Part shown: in pieces, positions 24,256-32,266 of the stretch
Layout of the letters: each line of letters begins with the position of its first letter
Numbering within the stretch: the stretch's first letter is position 1
DNA from: Candidatus Amarobacter glycogenicus
GTDB lineage: Bacteria; Chloroflexota; Dehalococcoidia; Tepidiformales; Tepidiformaceae
NCBI GenBank assembly: GCA_016719395.1
Contig: JADJZF010000003.1
Location: forward strand, 1 to 64,000
Reading direction: 5' to 3'
DNA length: 64,000 nt
The notes under the pieces: generated by a model
What the model was told of the DNA's origin: nothing
Seen by the model: only the letters and a program-made list of their open reading frames with translations
The model's database searches: none
Made by a program: the position numbers and the translations under genes

Positions 24256-25449
24256 TCAAACGGCGCGACCGACGAGTTCGCCGATCCCGGCCTCGCCCGT
24301 CTCGATATCGCCATCGAGGGCCGCCTCGATGCGGCGGCGGAGATTGTCGAGTCCCCAACGGCTGGCGGCCGAAATGATGACGACATTCCCCGGAGGAGCT
24401 CCGGCCCCAAGGATAATGGCGCGCGCCTCATCGAAGTCGGCTACTTGCTCGCCGTCTTCGTTGGTCAGCAAGTCGACCTTGTTCAGGGCAAGAAGTGTCG
24501 GTTTCTCACCAACACCGAGTTCGCGGAGCGTCGAATCGACGGTTTCGGCGTGTTCGAAGGCGTTCTGGTGAGAGATATCGATGACATGAAGCAACAAGTC
24601 GGCTTCTTCGAGCTCCTCGAGTGTCGCTCGGAACGCTGCGACCAGCTGCGTCGGCAGTTTCTGGATGAACCCTACGGTGTCCGTGAGGAGGATGACCTCG
24701 CCCGAGGGGAGTCCGAGGCGGCGGGTCACGGGGTCGAGGGTGGCGAAGAGCCTGTCCTCGGCGAGGACGTCCGCCCCGGAGAGTGCGCGCATGAGCGTGG
24801 ACTTTCCCGCGTTGGTGTAGCCGACCAGAGCCACGACTGGAACGTTATTTCGTGCCCGGCGGCGGCGGTAGAGTTCGCGCTGCGTGCTCACTTCCTTGAG
24901 GTCGCGCCGCAGCTTCGCGATGCGGGCGTTGATGAGCCGGCGGTCGGTTTCAATCTGTGTTTCACCCGGACCGCGGGTGCCGATTGCACCTTCCATTCGC
25001 TCGAGGTGAGACCACTGTCCGGCAAGCCTGGGGAGCAGGTATTGCATCTGTGCGAGCTCTACCTGGAGGCGGCCCTCCCGCGTCTGGGCGCGAGTCGCAA
25101 AGATGTCGAGGATGAGCGCTGTCCGGTCGATGACCTTCACGCCGAGCGCTCGTTCGAGGTTGCGCTGCTGCGATGGAGAGAGCTCGTCGTCGAAGATGAC
25201 GACGTTGCAGTCCAGCCTCTTGTGGGCTTCGTTGATCTCCTCCACCTTGCCGCTGCCGACATAGGTCGCCACGTTCGGGTGTTCGAGCTTCTGGGTGGTC
25301 GACCCGGCGACGGCGGCGCCGGCGGTCTTCGCCAGCTCTGCAAGTTCGCCCAAGGACTCCTCGGCCGGAAGCAGCGCCTTCGGGAGGTCAGCGGCGACGA
25401 GGAACGCTCGGTCGGCGATCGGTGCGGTGGAGTGAAACTTCGAGGGCAT
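24256..25449 (-). CDS. hflX: ribosome-associated GTPase HflX
   Basis: The 397-residue HflX GTPase rescues and splits stalled ribosomes. It has the N-terminal HflX domain (VATYVGSGKVEEI, VIFDDELSPSQQRNLE), the glycine-rich GTRGPGETQIETDRR, and the G motifs GYTNAGKST (G1), DTVGFIQKLP (G3), NKVDLL (G4) and SAASRWG (G5). The start at 25449 (MPSKFHST) is chosen; the frame extends further upstream into hicA without conservation. hicA ends 2 bases before this start. Confidence 0.95.
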   Translation of the reverse strand: MPSKFHSTAPIADRAFLVAADLPKALLPAEESLGELAELAKTAGAAVAGSTTQKLEHPNVATYVGSGKVEEINEAHKRLDCNVVIFDDELSPSQQRNLERALGVKVIDRTALILDIFATRAQTREGRLQVELAQMQYLLPRLAGQWSHLERMEGAIGTRGPGETQIETDRRLINARIAKLRRDLKEVSTQRELYRRRRARNNVPVVALVGYTNAGKSTLMRALSGADVLAEDRLFATLDPVTRRLGLPSGEVILLTDTVGFIQKLPTQLVAAFRATLEELEEADLLLHVIDISHQNAFEHAETVDSTLRELGVGEKPTLLALNKVDLLTNEDGEQVADFDEARAIILGAGAPPGNVVIISAASRWGLDNLRRRIEAALDGDIETGEAGIGELVGRAV

Positions 25450-25451
25450 AG

Positions 25452-25643
25452 CTATCCAGTGGGTGGCGGTACGGAGAGGCCGCGGCAGATCGCGGAGGCG
25501 ATGACGTTGGAGATCTCTCGGTGGCGGGGCACAGCCTGGATCTCGTTTGTGGCAGGATTCTGCCAAATGGAGTGTTTCGCCCCTTCGCGCTTCAGACGGC
25601 AGCCTTCGGCGGTAAGGTGCCGGATGAAGGCGCCGCGTTTCAC
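25452..25643 (-). CDS. hicA: HicA family toxin (mRNA interferase)
   Basis: The 63-residue protein has the HicA double-stranded-RNA-binding-like fold with the conserved GCRLKREGAKHSIWQNP. The catalytic histidine lies in KHSIW, and AVPRHREISNVIASAIC ends the core. HicA cleaves mRNA until neutralised by HicB. Its GTG overlaps the hicB stop (GTGA). Here the antitoxin gene is upstream of the toxin gene, the reverse of the E. coli order but common elsewhere. Confidence 0.88.
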   Translation of the reverse strand: MKRGAFIRHLTAEGCRLKREGAKHSIWQNPATNEIQAVPRHREISNVIASAICRGLSVPPPTG

Positions 25644-25858
25644 CCGACGCGGACTATGTCCGTAGTCGCGGAAGGTGGCATTTGCGCTGCAGCCTCGGTT
25701 CGCAGGTGAGCCAGCACCAACTGAATCGCCGATGCGAGGTCGTCCTTCGCGCTCTCGGGCGTCCTTCCTTGACCATTGGCAGCTGGCACTTCGGGACAGC
25801 GTGCCCAGAACCAGCCGTCCCCACAGTCCTCGATAATCGCCGTGAATTCGTTCGTCAC
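25640..25858 (-). CDS. hicB: HicB family antitoxin
   Basis: This 72-residue partial RNase-H-fold antitoxin contains FTAIIEDCGDGWFWARCPEVPAANGQGRTPESAKDDLASAI, the HicB core. It lacks a long C-terminal DNA-binding domain, so autoregulation may be weak or need the complex. It is coupled by overlap to hicA. Confidence 0.88.
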   Translation of the reverse strand: MTNEFTAIIEDCGDGWFWARCPEVPAANGQGRTPESAKDDLASAIQLVLAHLRTEAAAQMPPSATTDIVRVG

Positions 25859-25905
25859 GACCAGATCATACCAGAGGCAGCGGCCGGGGCGGCATCTCCG
25901 CGCGT

Positions 25906-27072
25906 CTACTTCGCGGCCCAGGCCTCAATCCGGCGGAGCCCTTCTTCCATCCGGTCATCGGGTGTTGTCACGCTCAGGCGGATGTAGCCTTCGCCGTTCA
26001 GGCCATAGCCACGGCCCGGGGTGACGACCACGCCGGTTTCATCGATGAGGCTGGCGGCGTATTCGGCGCTGGTGATACCAGCGGGAAGCTTCGCCCAGAC
26101 GTAGAGGGATGCCTTCGGAGTGTCAACATCGAGGCCAGCCTTGCGCAGCACCTCGACCATGCGGTCGCGGCGGCGCTGGTAGATGGCGTTGTGTTCGTCG
26201 ATGCAGTCCTGCGGGCCGTACACGGCTTCGATAGCCATCTTCTGGATGGCCTGGGGGATGCCGCTGTCAATATTCGACTTCACCCGCATCAGGGCGTCGA
26301 TCATCTCGGGGTTGCCGACGACCATACCGATCCGCCACCCGGTCATGTTGTAGATCTTCGACCACGAGTTGAACTCGACGGCGACATCGCGCGCGCCAGG
26401 CACCTGGAAGATGCTGATCGGGTTGTAGCCGTCGTAGGCGACGTCACAGTAAGGGTTGTCGTGGAGGATGGCGACGTCGTACTTCTTCGCCCAGTGGATA
26501 GCGCGTTCGAAAAAGTCGAAGTCCGCGACAGCGCCGGTGGGATTGTTCGGGTAGTTAAGCCAGATGAGCTTCGCCTTCTCGGCAACATCGGCGGGGATCC
26601 TCTCGAAGTCAGGCTTCCAACCGCTTTCGCGCGTGCAGTCGAGCTTGTAGCTGGTCCCGCCGGCGAACATCGTGCCGACCTCGTAAACCGGGTAGCCGGG
26701 GTCGGGAACAAGGGCGATATCGCCCGGATCGATGAAGCAGAGAGCGATGTGGCCGATGCCCTCTTTTGAGCCGATGAGCGGAAGGGTCTCCTTCTGCGGG
26801 TCGAACTTCACTTCGAAGCGGCGTTCATACCAATCGGAGATCGACTGCCGCAGTTCGGGCAGGCCCTCGGATTCCGGATACCGGTGGTTGACCGGCTCTT
26901 CGGCCGCCTGATGAAGCGCATCGAGGATGTGACGAGGAGTCGGGAGATCCGGGTCGCCGATCCCGAAGGTGACGATGTCGACACCTTCGGCGCGCTTGGC
27001 GGCGATCCGCTTGGAGATCTCAGCAAACAGGTAAGGAGGCAGCGCCTCGACGCGCTTCGCGAGTTTCATCAT
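25906..27072 (-). CDS. dapL: LL-diaminopimelate aminotransferase (DapL)
   Basis: The 388-residue class I/II PLP aminotransferase matches the bacterial DapL type, which converts tetrahydrodipicolinate directly to LL-diaminopimelate for lysine and peptidoglycan. Visible motifs are ADGVDIVTFGIGDPDLPTP-like N-terminus, SKEGIGHIAL, NYPNNPTGAV near residue 166, and the PLP lysine in NSWSKIYNMTGWRIG near 232. dapF, the next pathway enzyme, lies 2 kb upstream in the same strand block, which supports the assignment over other aminotransferases. Confidence 0.88.
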   Translation of the reverse strand: MMKLAKRVEALPPYLFAEISKRIAAKRAEGVDIVTFGIGDPDLPTPRHILDALHQAAEEPVNHRYPESEGLPELRQSISDWYERRFEVKFDPQKETLPLIGSKEGIGHIALCFIDPGDIALVPDPGYPVYEVGTMFAGGTSYKLDCTRESGWKPDFERIPADVAEKAKLIWLNYPNNPTGAVADFDFFERAIHWAKKYDVAILHDNPYCDVAYDGYNPISIFQVPGARDVAVEFNSWSKIYNMTGWRIGMVVGNPEMIDALMRVKSNIDSGIPQAIQKMAIEAVYGPQDCIDEHNAIYQRRRDRMVEVLRKAGLDVDTPKASLYVWAKLPAGITSAEYAASLIDETGVVVTPGRGYGLNGEGYIRLSVTTPDDRMEEGLRRIEAWAAK

Positions 27073-27142
27073 GAATATCCTGTGGTTCGGGTGGTGCCTG
27101 CCGCGTCAATCGCGCGCCGGTTGCACGCCACCGATCCTACCA

Positions 27143-28573
27143 TCAACGCGCGGCACGGCCATCCACCCGCCCGAGCGCCCGCCACATCTCATCGCGCGAG
27201 CCACACTTCACGCGCGGGCGGCCACACCGTTCCCCCTCCGCCAACTCGATGGCATCGATCGCGCACCAGTCCTGGAACGTGGTGAAATCCACGCAGCGGT
27301 CCGCAAACAACGACGTGACTGCCTCGGGCGAGGCGGACGAGGGCTGCCATGTCAGGCCGGCGCGCGCGTCTTCGAGCATCGCCGTCACCGTCTCCAGTGC
27401 GTCCGGCTTGTTCGTACCGATGACCCCGGAGGGACCGCGCTTTATCCAGCCAGCTGCGTATTCACCGACAACTGGCAATTCGCTCTCCGCGTCGAGCACG
27501 CGGCCGCCGGCATTTGCAATCACTCCCCAACGTTCGTTGAATGGCACCCCGGCGAGCGAGACGCCGCGATAACCGACCGAGCGAAAGACGAGACCGGCCG
27601 GGATGGTCTCGGATTCTCCAGTGGCTTCAGCCGACAGCGCGCCGGATGCCGTCCTTACGAGGACGTTGTGAACCAGGCGAAGACCACCGACGCGCCCCTG
27701 GCCGGTATCTTGCAGCTCAGCCGGCGACACCAGAAAGCGAAGGTGCAGCCTTCGAGGCTTTCCGCCGGGCGCCCGCGAAGCGTATTCGCGAATCATCTCG
27801 ACCTTGCGGGCGAGCATCCGGTCGCCACTGGCCTCAAGTTCCTCGCGGCTGAGAGGATCCAGTTCTGCTTCCGAGTGGGGGATGTCGACGTCGGCATCGG
27901 CCAGTTCACCGAGTTCCTTCAACTCCGGGTTCGTGAAGGCGGCCTGGGCCGGACCCCGGCGGCCGAGAAGGTACACGTCGCGGACCCGGCTTTTACTGAG
28001 CGCTTTCACGGCGTAGTCGGGCATATCCGTCGCTCGGAGCTCCTCCGGTGAAAGGCAGAGAATCCGCGCAACGTCGATCGCCACGTTGCCAACTCCGACG
28101 ATCGCGACACTCTCCTGCGAGAGGTCGAACCGGCAATCGCGGTAGTCGGGGTGCCCGTTGTACCAGGCGACGAAGGAGGTAGCCGGATGGCTGCCTTCGA
28201 GGTCCTCGCCTGGTATGCCCATGCGGCGGTCCGTTTGGGCGCCGGTGCAGAAGACCGCCTGGTGGTAGAGCCCCTTGAGGTCATCGATCGTCAGGTCGCG
28301 GCCGAAGTCGACGTTGCCGAAGAAGCGGAAGCGCGGGTGCATCGCCGTCTGGGAGAAGCCCTTCGTGACGGTCTTGATCTTGAGGTGATCCGGGGCGACG
28401 CCATGGCGGACGAGCCCGTATGGGGAGAGCAATCGGTCGAACATGTCGACGGAAACGACAACGTCTTCTTGCTTCAGGAGATGGTCGGCGGCGTAGAACC
28501 CGGCCGGCCCTGCTCCGACGATTGCGACACGAAGCGGGTTTTCAGGGGTGCCTGCGAGTGCAGATGCCGCCAT
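27143..28573 (-). CDS. ferredoxin/adrenodoxin-NADP+ reductase (FprA-like flavoprotein)
   Basis: The 476-residue FAD/NADP enzyme is related to mitochondrial adrenodoxin reductase and mycobacterial FprA, transferring electrons between NADPH and ferredoxin. The FAD-binding motif VAIVGAGPAGFYAADHLL opens the protein. GLVRHGVAPDH is the family signature near residue 55, and the NADP site is VAIVGVGNVAIDVARIL near 162. Near the C-terminus GWIKRGPSGVIGTNK is present. Its ATG overlaps the CBS gene stop by one base (TGATG), indicating coupled expression. Confidence 0.9.
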   Translation of the reverse strand: MAASALAGTPENPLRVAIVGAGPAGFYAADHLLKQEDVVVSVDMFDRLLSPYGLVRHGVAPDHLKIKTVTKGFSQTAMHPRFRFFGNVDFGRDLTIDDLKGLYHQAVFCTGAQTDRRMGIPGEDLEGSHPATSFVAWYNGHPDYRDCRFDLSQESVAIVGVGNVAIDVARILCLSPEELRATDMPDYAVKALSKSRVRDVYLLGRRGPAQAAFTNPELKELGELADADVDIPHSEAELDPLSREELEASGDRMLARKVEMIREYASRAPGGKPRRLHLRFLVSPAELQDTGQGRVGGLRLVHNVLVRTASGALSAEATGESETIPAGLVFRSVGYRGVSLAGVPFNERWGVIANAGGRVLDAESELPVVGEYAAGWIKRGPSGVIGTNKPDALETVTAMLEDARAGLTWQPSSASPEAVTSLFADRCVDFTTFQDWCAIDAIELAEGERCGRPRVKCGSRDEMWRALGRVDGRAAR

Positions 28574-29001
28574 CAGGATTCCAACAACCGTGTTTCGAGC
28601 GATTCGACCGTGCCGCGGAACTCGGTGAGCTGGGCCTTTACGAGGTCGCCGATTGTTACCATCCCGACGAGCGAGTCGCCTTCAACGACGGGCATGTGGC
28701 GGAAGCGGCGGCCCGTCATGGTGCGCAGGACGCTGTCCGCGTCGTCGTCGGGCGCGGCCGTCAGGACCGGGGAGGTCATCAGGTCCGCCACCGTCTGCTG
28801 AATCGCCCCGGGGCTGCTGGCCATCGCACGGATTATGTCGCGTTCTGACAGCAGCCCAACCGGCTCCCCGGCGCGGCCAAGCACCACCAGCGCGCCGATA
28901 TTGTTCCCGGCAAGCGTGTCGATTGCGTCTCGAATCGAGGAACCCGGGCCGATCGTGAAGACCCGGTTGCCCTTGGCGGCAAGAACTGCGGACAGCTTCA
29001 T
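28573..29001 (-). CDS. CBS-domain protein
   Basis: This 142-residue protein consists of two CBS repeats (one Bateman module): VFTIGPGSSIRDAIDTLAGNNIGALVVL...GLLSERDIIRAM and VLTAAPDDDADSVLRTMTGRRFRHMPVV...GMVTIGDLVKAQ. Such modules bind adenine nucleotides and regulate partner proteins. Being coupled to the ferredoxin reductase gene, it may sense AMP/ATP or NAD(P) status for that enzyme (inference). Confidence 0.9.
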   Translation of the reverse strand: MKLSAVLAAKGNRVFTIGPGSSIRDAIDTLAGNNIGALVVLGRAGEPVGLLSERDIIRAMASSPGAIQQTVADLMTSPVLTAAPDDDADSVLRTMTGRRFRHMPVVEGDSLVGMVTIGDLVKAQLTEFRGTVESLETRLLES

Positions 29002-29100
29002 GGAGCGCCTCCCGGGATCATTCTCGCACGGCGCAAGGTCGTTCCAGAGCGATCACGAGAGAAGATCCGGGAAACCGAGATCAGGGGTGCCAGCGTCGGC

Positions 29101-29940
29101 TCAACCTGGCCAGTCCGTATCGAAGACTCGGACAGCGGGGCCGGTCATGAATACCGAACCTCTGCCATCCCATTCGAGGACAAGGTCGCCGCCGGGCATG
29201 TGGTCGATGACGCGGTCCCCGGTGAAGCCACGCATCCGCGACGCGGCGCAAACGGCACTCGCACTCGTCCCGGAAGCCAGGGTGATACCAGTACCGCGTT
29301 CCCAGACTCGGTGCTTCACTTCTCCCTTGCCGAGCACCTGGACGACCTGGAAGTTCGTCCGGCGTGGGAAAAGGTGGTGGTTCTCCACCAGCGGGCCGAC
29401 GCGTTCCAGAGGGAAAGCGGCCGGGTCATGGTCGATGTAATGAATCGCGTGCGGGTTGCCCATGCTCACGAGCGTGAGCTTCAGGTCCATCCCATCGACG
29501 ACGATCGGGAGGTCGACGATGGGGCCACTGCCCTCCACGCTCGCGGGCAGGGAGGCCGGCGAAAAGTTCGGCGGGCCCATATCGACGCGGGCGGAGGTAA
29601 TCTCGCCGCCTTCACGGAAGAGTTGCAGGACCTTGATGCCGCCGAGGGTCTCAACCGAAACGGTCTCGGCATCGCGCGGCAGGAACCCCTCTTCGACGGC
29701 GAACTTTACAAGGCAGCGGATACCGTTGCCGCACATCTCGGCTTCGGACCCATCGGCATTGAACATGCGCATCCGCATGTCCGCCTTGTCCGACTTCAGG
29801 CCAAGGATGAGACCGTCTGAGCCGATGCCGAAGTGCCGGTCGCTAATCTTTCGGGCGACCTCATCCCAATCATCGCGGTCGTGGCGAGGGAGCGTGTAGA
29901 CGTAGTCGTTTCCGGCGCCGTGCATCTTGGTAACGCGCAT
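29101..29940 (-). CDS. dapF: diaminopimelate epimerase (DapF) with Ser in place of the second catalytic Cys
   Basis: The 279-residue product has the DapF two-lobed fold that converts LL- to meso-diaminopimelate. N-terminal signature: KMHGAGNDYVY. The first catalytic cysteine is in AEMCGNGIRC near residue 76. The second motif normally reads ERGxGET..CGTG; here it reads ERGTGITLASGTSASAV near residue 220, with serine where the acid/base cysteine should be (codon TCC). Glutamate of GET is also isoleucine. Either a naturally altered active site or a different isomerase substrate is possible. Start 29940 gives the family N-terminus. Confidence 0.85.
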   Translation of the reverse strand: MRVTKMHGAGNDYVYTLPRHDRDDWDEVARKISDRHFGIGSDGLILGLKSDKADMRMRMFNADGSEAEMCGNGIRCLVKFAVEEGFLPRDAETVSVETLGGIKVLQLFREGGEITSARVDMGPPNFSPASLPASVEGSGPIVDLPIVVDGMDLKLTLVSMGNPHAIHYIDHDPAAFPLERVGPLVENHHLFPRRTNFQVVQVLGKGEVKHRVWERGTGITLASGTSASAVCAASRMRGFTGDRVIDHMPGGDLVLEWDGRGSVFMTGPAVRVFDTDWPG

Positions 29941-29992
29941 GGGAAGAGTGTATCCGCGACCGGTCGCCCCGTTCAATGGTACCTGGTCTCAA

Positions 29993-30934
29993 TTAGGGCC
30001 TGCCCTCGCCCCGGATCGCATTGGTACAGGCGCCGGTGAAGATGTTGGCCTGCAGGTCGATGCCGTCGGCGTCGCGGACCCAGGTGATACGCCGGTCATC
30101 GCGGCGGAACCACTGGTCCTGGGCACGGATCAGCCGGTGGGTCGCTATCTTCGTGCGTTCTATCGCCTCGTCGAGGGTCTCCTGGCCTTCGAGATGGCGC
30201 ACGGTCTCGCCGTAACCAATGGACGACATCGCCGGACAATCGGCCGGCACGCCGGCATCCAGCAAGCCCTGCACTTCTTCGATAAGCCCGCTTTCAAACA
30301 TTGCCTCGACTCGTATGTCGACACGTGGATAGAGCACATTCCGCGGCACGTCGACGCCAAAGAGGAGGAATTCGAAGTCCGGGTCCTTCTTCCTCTGCCA
30401 CTCGCTCATGGTCCGGCCGCTTTTTTCGAACACTTCCAACGCGCGGATGACGCGCCGCACGTTGCGGCCGTCGATCTTGCCGGCCGTGTCCGGGTCCACT
30501 TCTGCGAGCCGACGATGGAGCGCGTCGTGACCTTCAAGGGCGGCGAAAGCAGCCAGCCTTGCCCGGAGCTCTTCGTCAGGCTCGACGTCCGGCACCTGCC
30601 AGGCTTCGAGCAGCCCCCAGACGTACTGTCCCGTGCCGCCGACGAGCCAGGCGAAGGCGCCGCGTGCCCAGATCGCCTCCAGCGTCTCCCGGGCGTGCTG
30701 CTGGTAGAGCGCGAGGTTGTATCCATCGTTGGGATCGGCGACGTCGTAGAGGTGGTGGCGCACCCGCCGGCGATCCTCCACGGACGGTTTCGCTGTGCCG
30801 ACATCCATTCCCCGGTAGACCTGGCGGCTGTCGGCGTTGACGATTTCGCCGCCGAGGCGTTGGGCCAGATCGAGCGCGATGGCGGACTTTCCCGCGCCCG
30901 TCGCGCCGACGATAGCCACGAGACGGCGCAGCAC
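29993..30934 (-). CDS. miaA: tRNA dimethylallyltransferase MiaA
   Basis: The 313-residue MiaA adds the dimethylallyl group to A37 of tRNAs that read codons starting with U. P-loop GATGAGKSAIALDLA is near residue 10, the DSRQVYRGMDVGTAKP block near 35, HHLYDVADPN near 65, VGGTGQYVWGLLE near 100 and RNVRRVIRALEVFEKSG near 160. It ends with the C-terminal HRLIRAQDQWFRRD. It starts 1 base after the tpiA stop. Confidence 0.94.
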   Translation of the reverse strand: MLRRLVAIVGATGAGKSAIALDLAQRLGGEIVNADSRQVYRGMDVGTAKPSVEDRRRVRHHLYDVADPNDGYNLALYQQHARETLEAIWARGAFAWLVGGTGQYVWGLLEAWQVPDVEPDEELRARLAAFAALEGHDALHRRLAEVDPDTAGKIDGRNVRRVIRALEVFEKSGRTMSEWQRKKDPDFEFLLFGVDVPRNVLYPRVDIRVEAMFESGLIEEVQGLLDAGVPADCPAMSSIGYGETVRHLEGQETLDEAIERTKIATHRLIRAQDQWFRRDDRRITWVRDADGIDLQANIFTGACTNAIRGEGRP

Positions 30935-30935
30935 C

Positions 30936-31679
30936 TCAGGCTCTCGCCGAGGCGCAAATCGCCCCGAACTGATCAGCCTTCAACGAAGCGCCGCCCACAA
31001 GGGCGCCGTCAATATCGGGAAGGGAGAGCAGCGACAGGGCGTTTTCCGCATTCACACTGCCACCGTACTGGATGCGCATGGCGTCCGCAGCGGCAGGTGC
31101 GATCTCGCGGAGCACGCCGCGGATGTAGGCGCATGCTTGCTGCGCGACTTCCGGCGTGGCGGTTTCGCCGGTGCCGATGGCCCAGACCGGCTCATAGGCA
31201 ATCGTGACGCGCTCGGAGAGCGTGAGCCCGGTGAGCCCCGCACGGAGTTGGCGGTAGAGCACCTTCTCCGTGAGACCCCCCCGGCGTTCCTCCAGGAGCT
31301 CGCCGACGCAGACGATGGGGTCGAGCTTCGAAGCGAGGACAGCGGCGAGCTTCCGGTTCACCCAGTCGTCGGTTTCGCCGAAGAATTGGCGGCGCTCGCT
31401 ATGGCCGATGATGACGTACCGGCAGTAGTCCTCGAGCATGGCGACGCTCACTTCCCCGGTGAAGGCGCCCTTCGGTTCCCAATGGACGTCCTGCGCGCCG
31501 ACGCCCACGGGCGTGCCTCGCAAAGCGTCGCGGACCGCTCCGAGATGGGGGAATGGCACACCGACGGCAACGTCGCAGGCCGCGCCGCTGGTCGCTTCGG
31601 CCACGCCGCGGGCGAGCGCGACGGCCTCGGCCTCCGTCGTGTTCATCTTCCAATTGCCTGCGACGAATGGCTTCCTCAT
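30936..31679 (-). CDS. tpiA: triosephosphate isomerase
   Basis: The 247-residue TIM barrel interconverts dihydroxyacetone phosphate and glyceraldehyde 3-phosphate. Catalytic residues are visible: Lys in GNWKMN, His in IIGHSERRQFF near residue 94, and Glu in AYEPVWAIGTGETAT near 164. The phosphate-binding YGGSVNAEN follows. It belongs to a glycolytic run with pgk and rpiB, interrupted only by a small membrane protein. Confidence 0.96.
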   Translation of the reverse strand: MRKPFVAGNWKMNTTEAEAVALARGVAEATSGAACDVAVGVPFPHLGAVRDALRGTPVGVGAQDVHWEPKGAFTGEVSVAMLEDYCRYVIIGHSERRQFFGETDDWVNRKLAAVLASKLDPIVCVGELLEERRGGLTEKVLYRQLRAGLTGLTLSERVTIAYEPVWAIGTGETATPEVAQQACAYIRGVLREIAPAAADAMRIQYGGSVNAENALSLLSLPDIDGALVGGASLKADQFGAICASARA

Positions 31680-31691
31680 GCGATAGCCCTC

Positions 31692-32264
31692 CTAGCGGCG
31701 CTTCCGTTTCGATGCAGCCGCCGACTTCTGTGGTTCGGCCTTCACCGGCCCGAAGCGCTCAACGAACTTGTGCGGATTCCTCACGCTGAGCACCACACGC
31801 GTCGCGCTCACGCGCCAGAGACGGGGGATGAGCCAGACGCGAATCGGGCTCTTGAGGGTGACCTCCGCCGCCGGACCCCAGGCAGCGACGAGTGCGACTC
31901 CGCCGCCGAAACCGGTCCGTACGCCCAGGCCTCGCCACCACTTCCACGTCACGAGTTGTGCCCCTGCAACATCGCGCGTCTCGACGATGGCATCGACGAA
32001 ACCGCCGTATCGGATCCGCATCCGGTCCTCGGAAATGGCTACGAAGGAAGTCGGGAGGCGCAGGGCCATACCGAACATCCAGATGAAGAGGATTCCAAAG
32101 AGGACGCCCATCAGGAGCAGGGGGACCCCGCCCTCATCGAGGTATGCCTTGAGGACCACGACTCCACCGATGGCGATCGCGCCGGCCCCGATGGCAACGA
32201 TTACCTGCAGGAGGCGAATGCCGCGAAAACTGAAGAGCAGCGGGACATGGCCCGGATTCGTCAT
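31692..32264 (-). CDS. hypothetical membrane protein (PH-like)
   Basis: The 190-residue protein has two hydrophobic helices (about residues 17-38 and 46-68). A beta-rich cytoplasmic domain with SFVAISEDRMRIRYGGFVDAIVE resembles bacterial PH-like domains. The C-terminus is basic (KRKRR). Function is unknown. It lies 2 bases from pgk and 12 bases from tpiA, so it is part of their operon. Confidence 0.65.
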   Translation of the reverse strand: MTNPGHVPLLFSFRGIRLLQVIVAIGAGAIAIGGVVVLKAYLDEGGVPLLLMGVLFGILFIWMFGMALRLPTSFVAISEDRMRIRYGGFVDAIVETRDVAGAQLVTWKWWRGLGVRTGFGGGVALVAAWGPAAEVTLKSPIRVWLIPRLWRVSATRVVLSVRNPHKFVERFGPVKAEPQKSAAASKRKRR

Positions 32265-32266
32265 CG

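Noticed and set aside
24229..25665. Plus-strand open frame opposite hflX and hicA
   Set aside because: Shadow of two convincing minus-strand genes.
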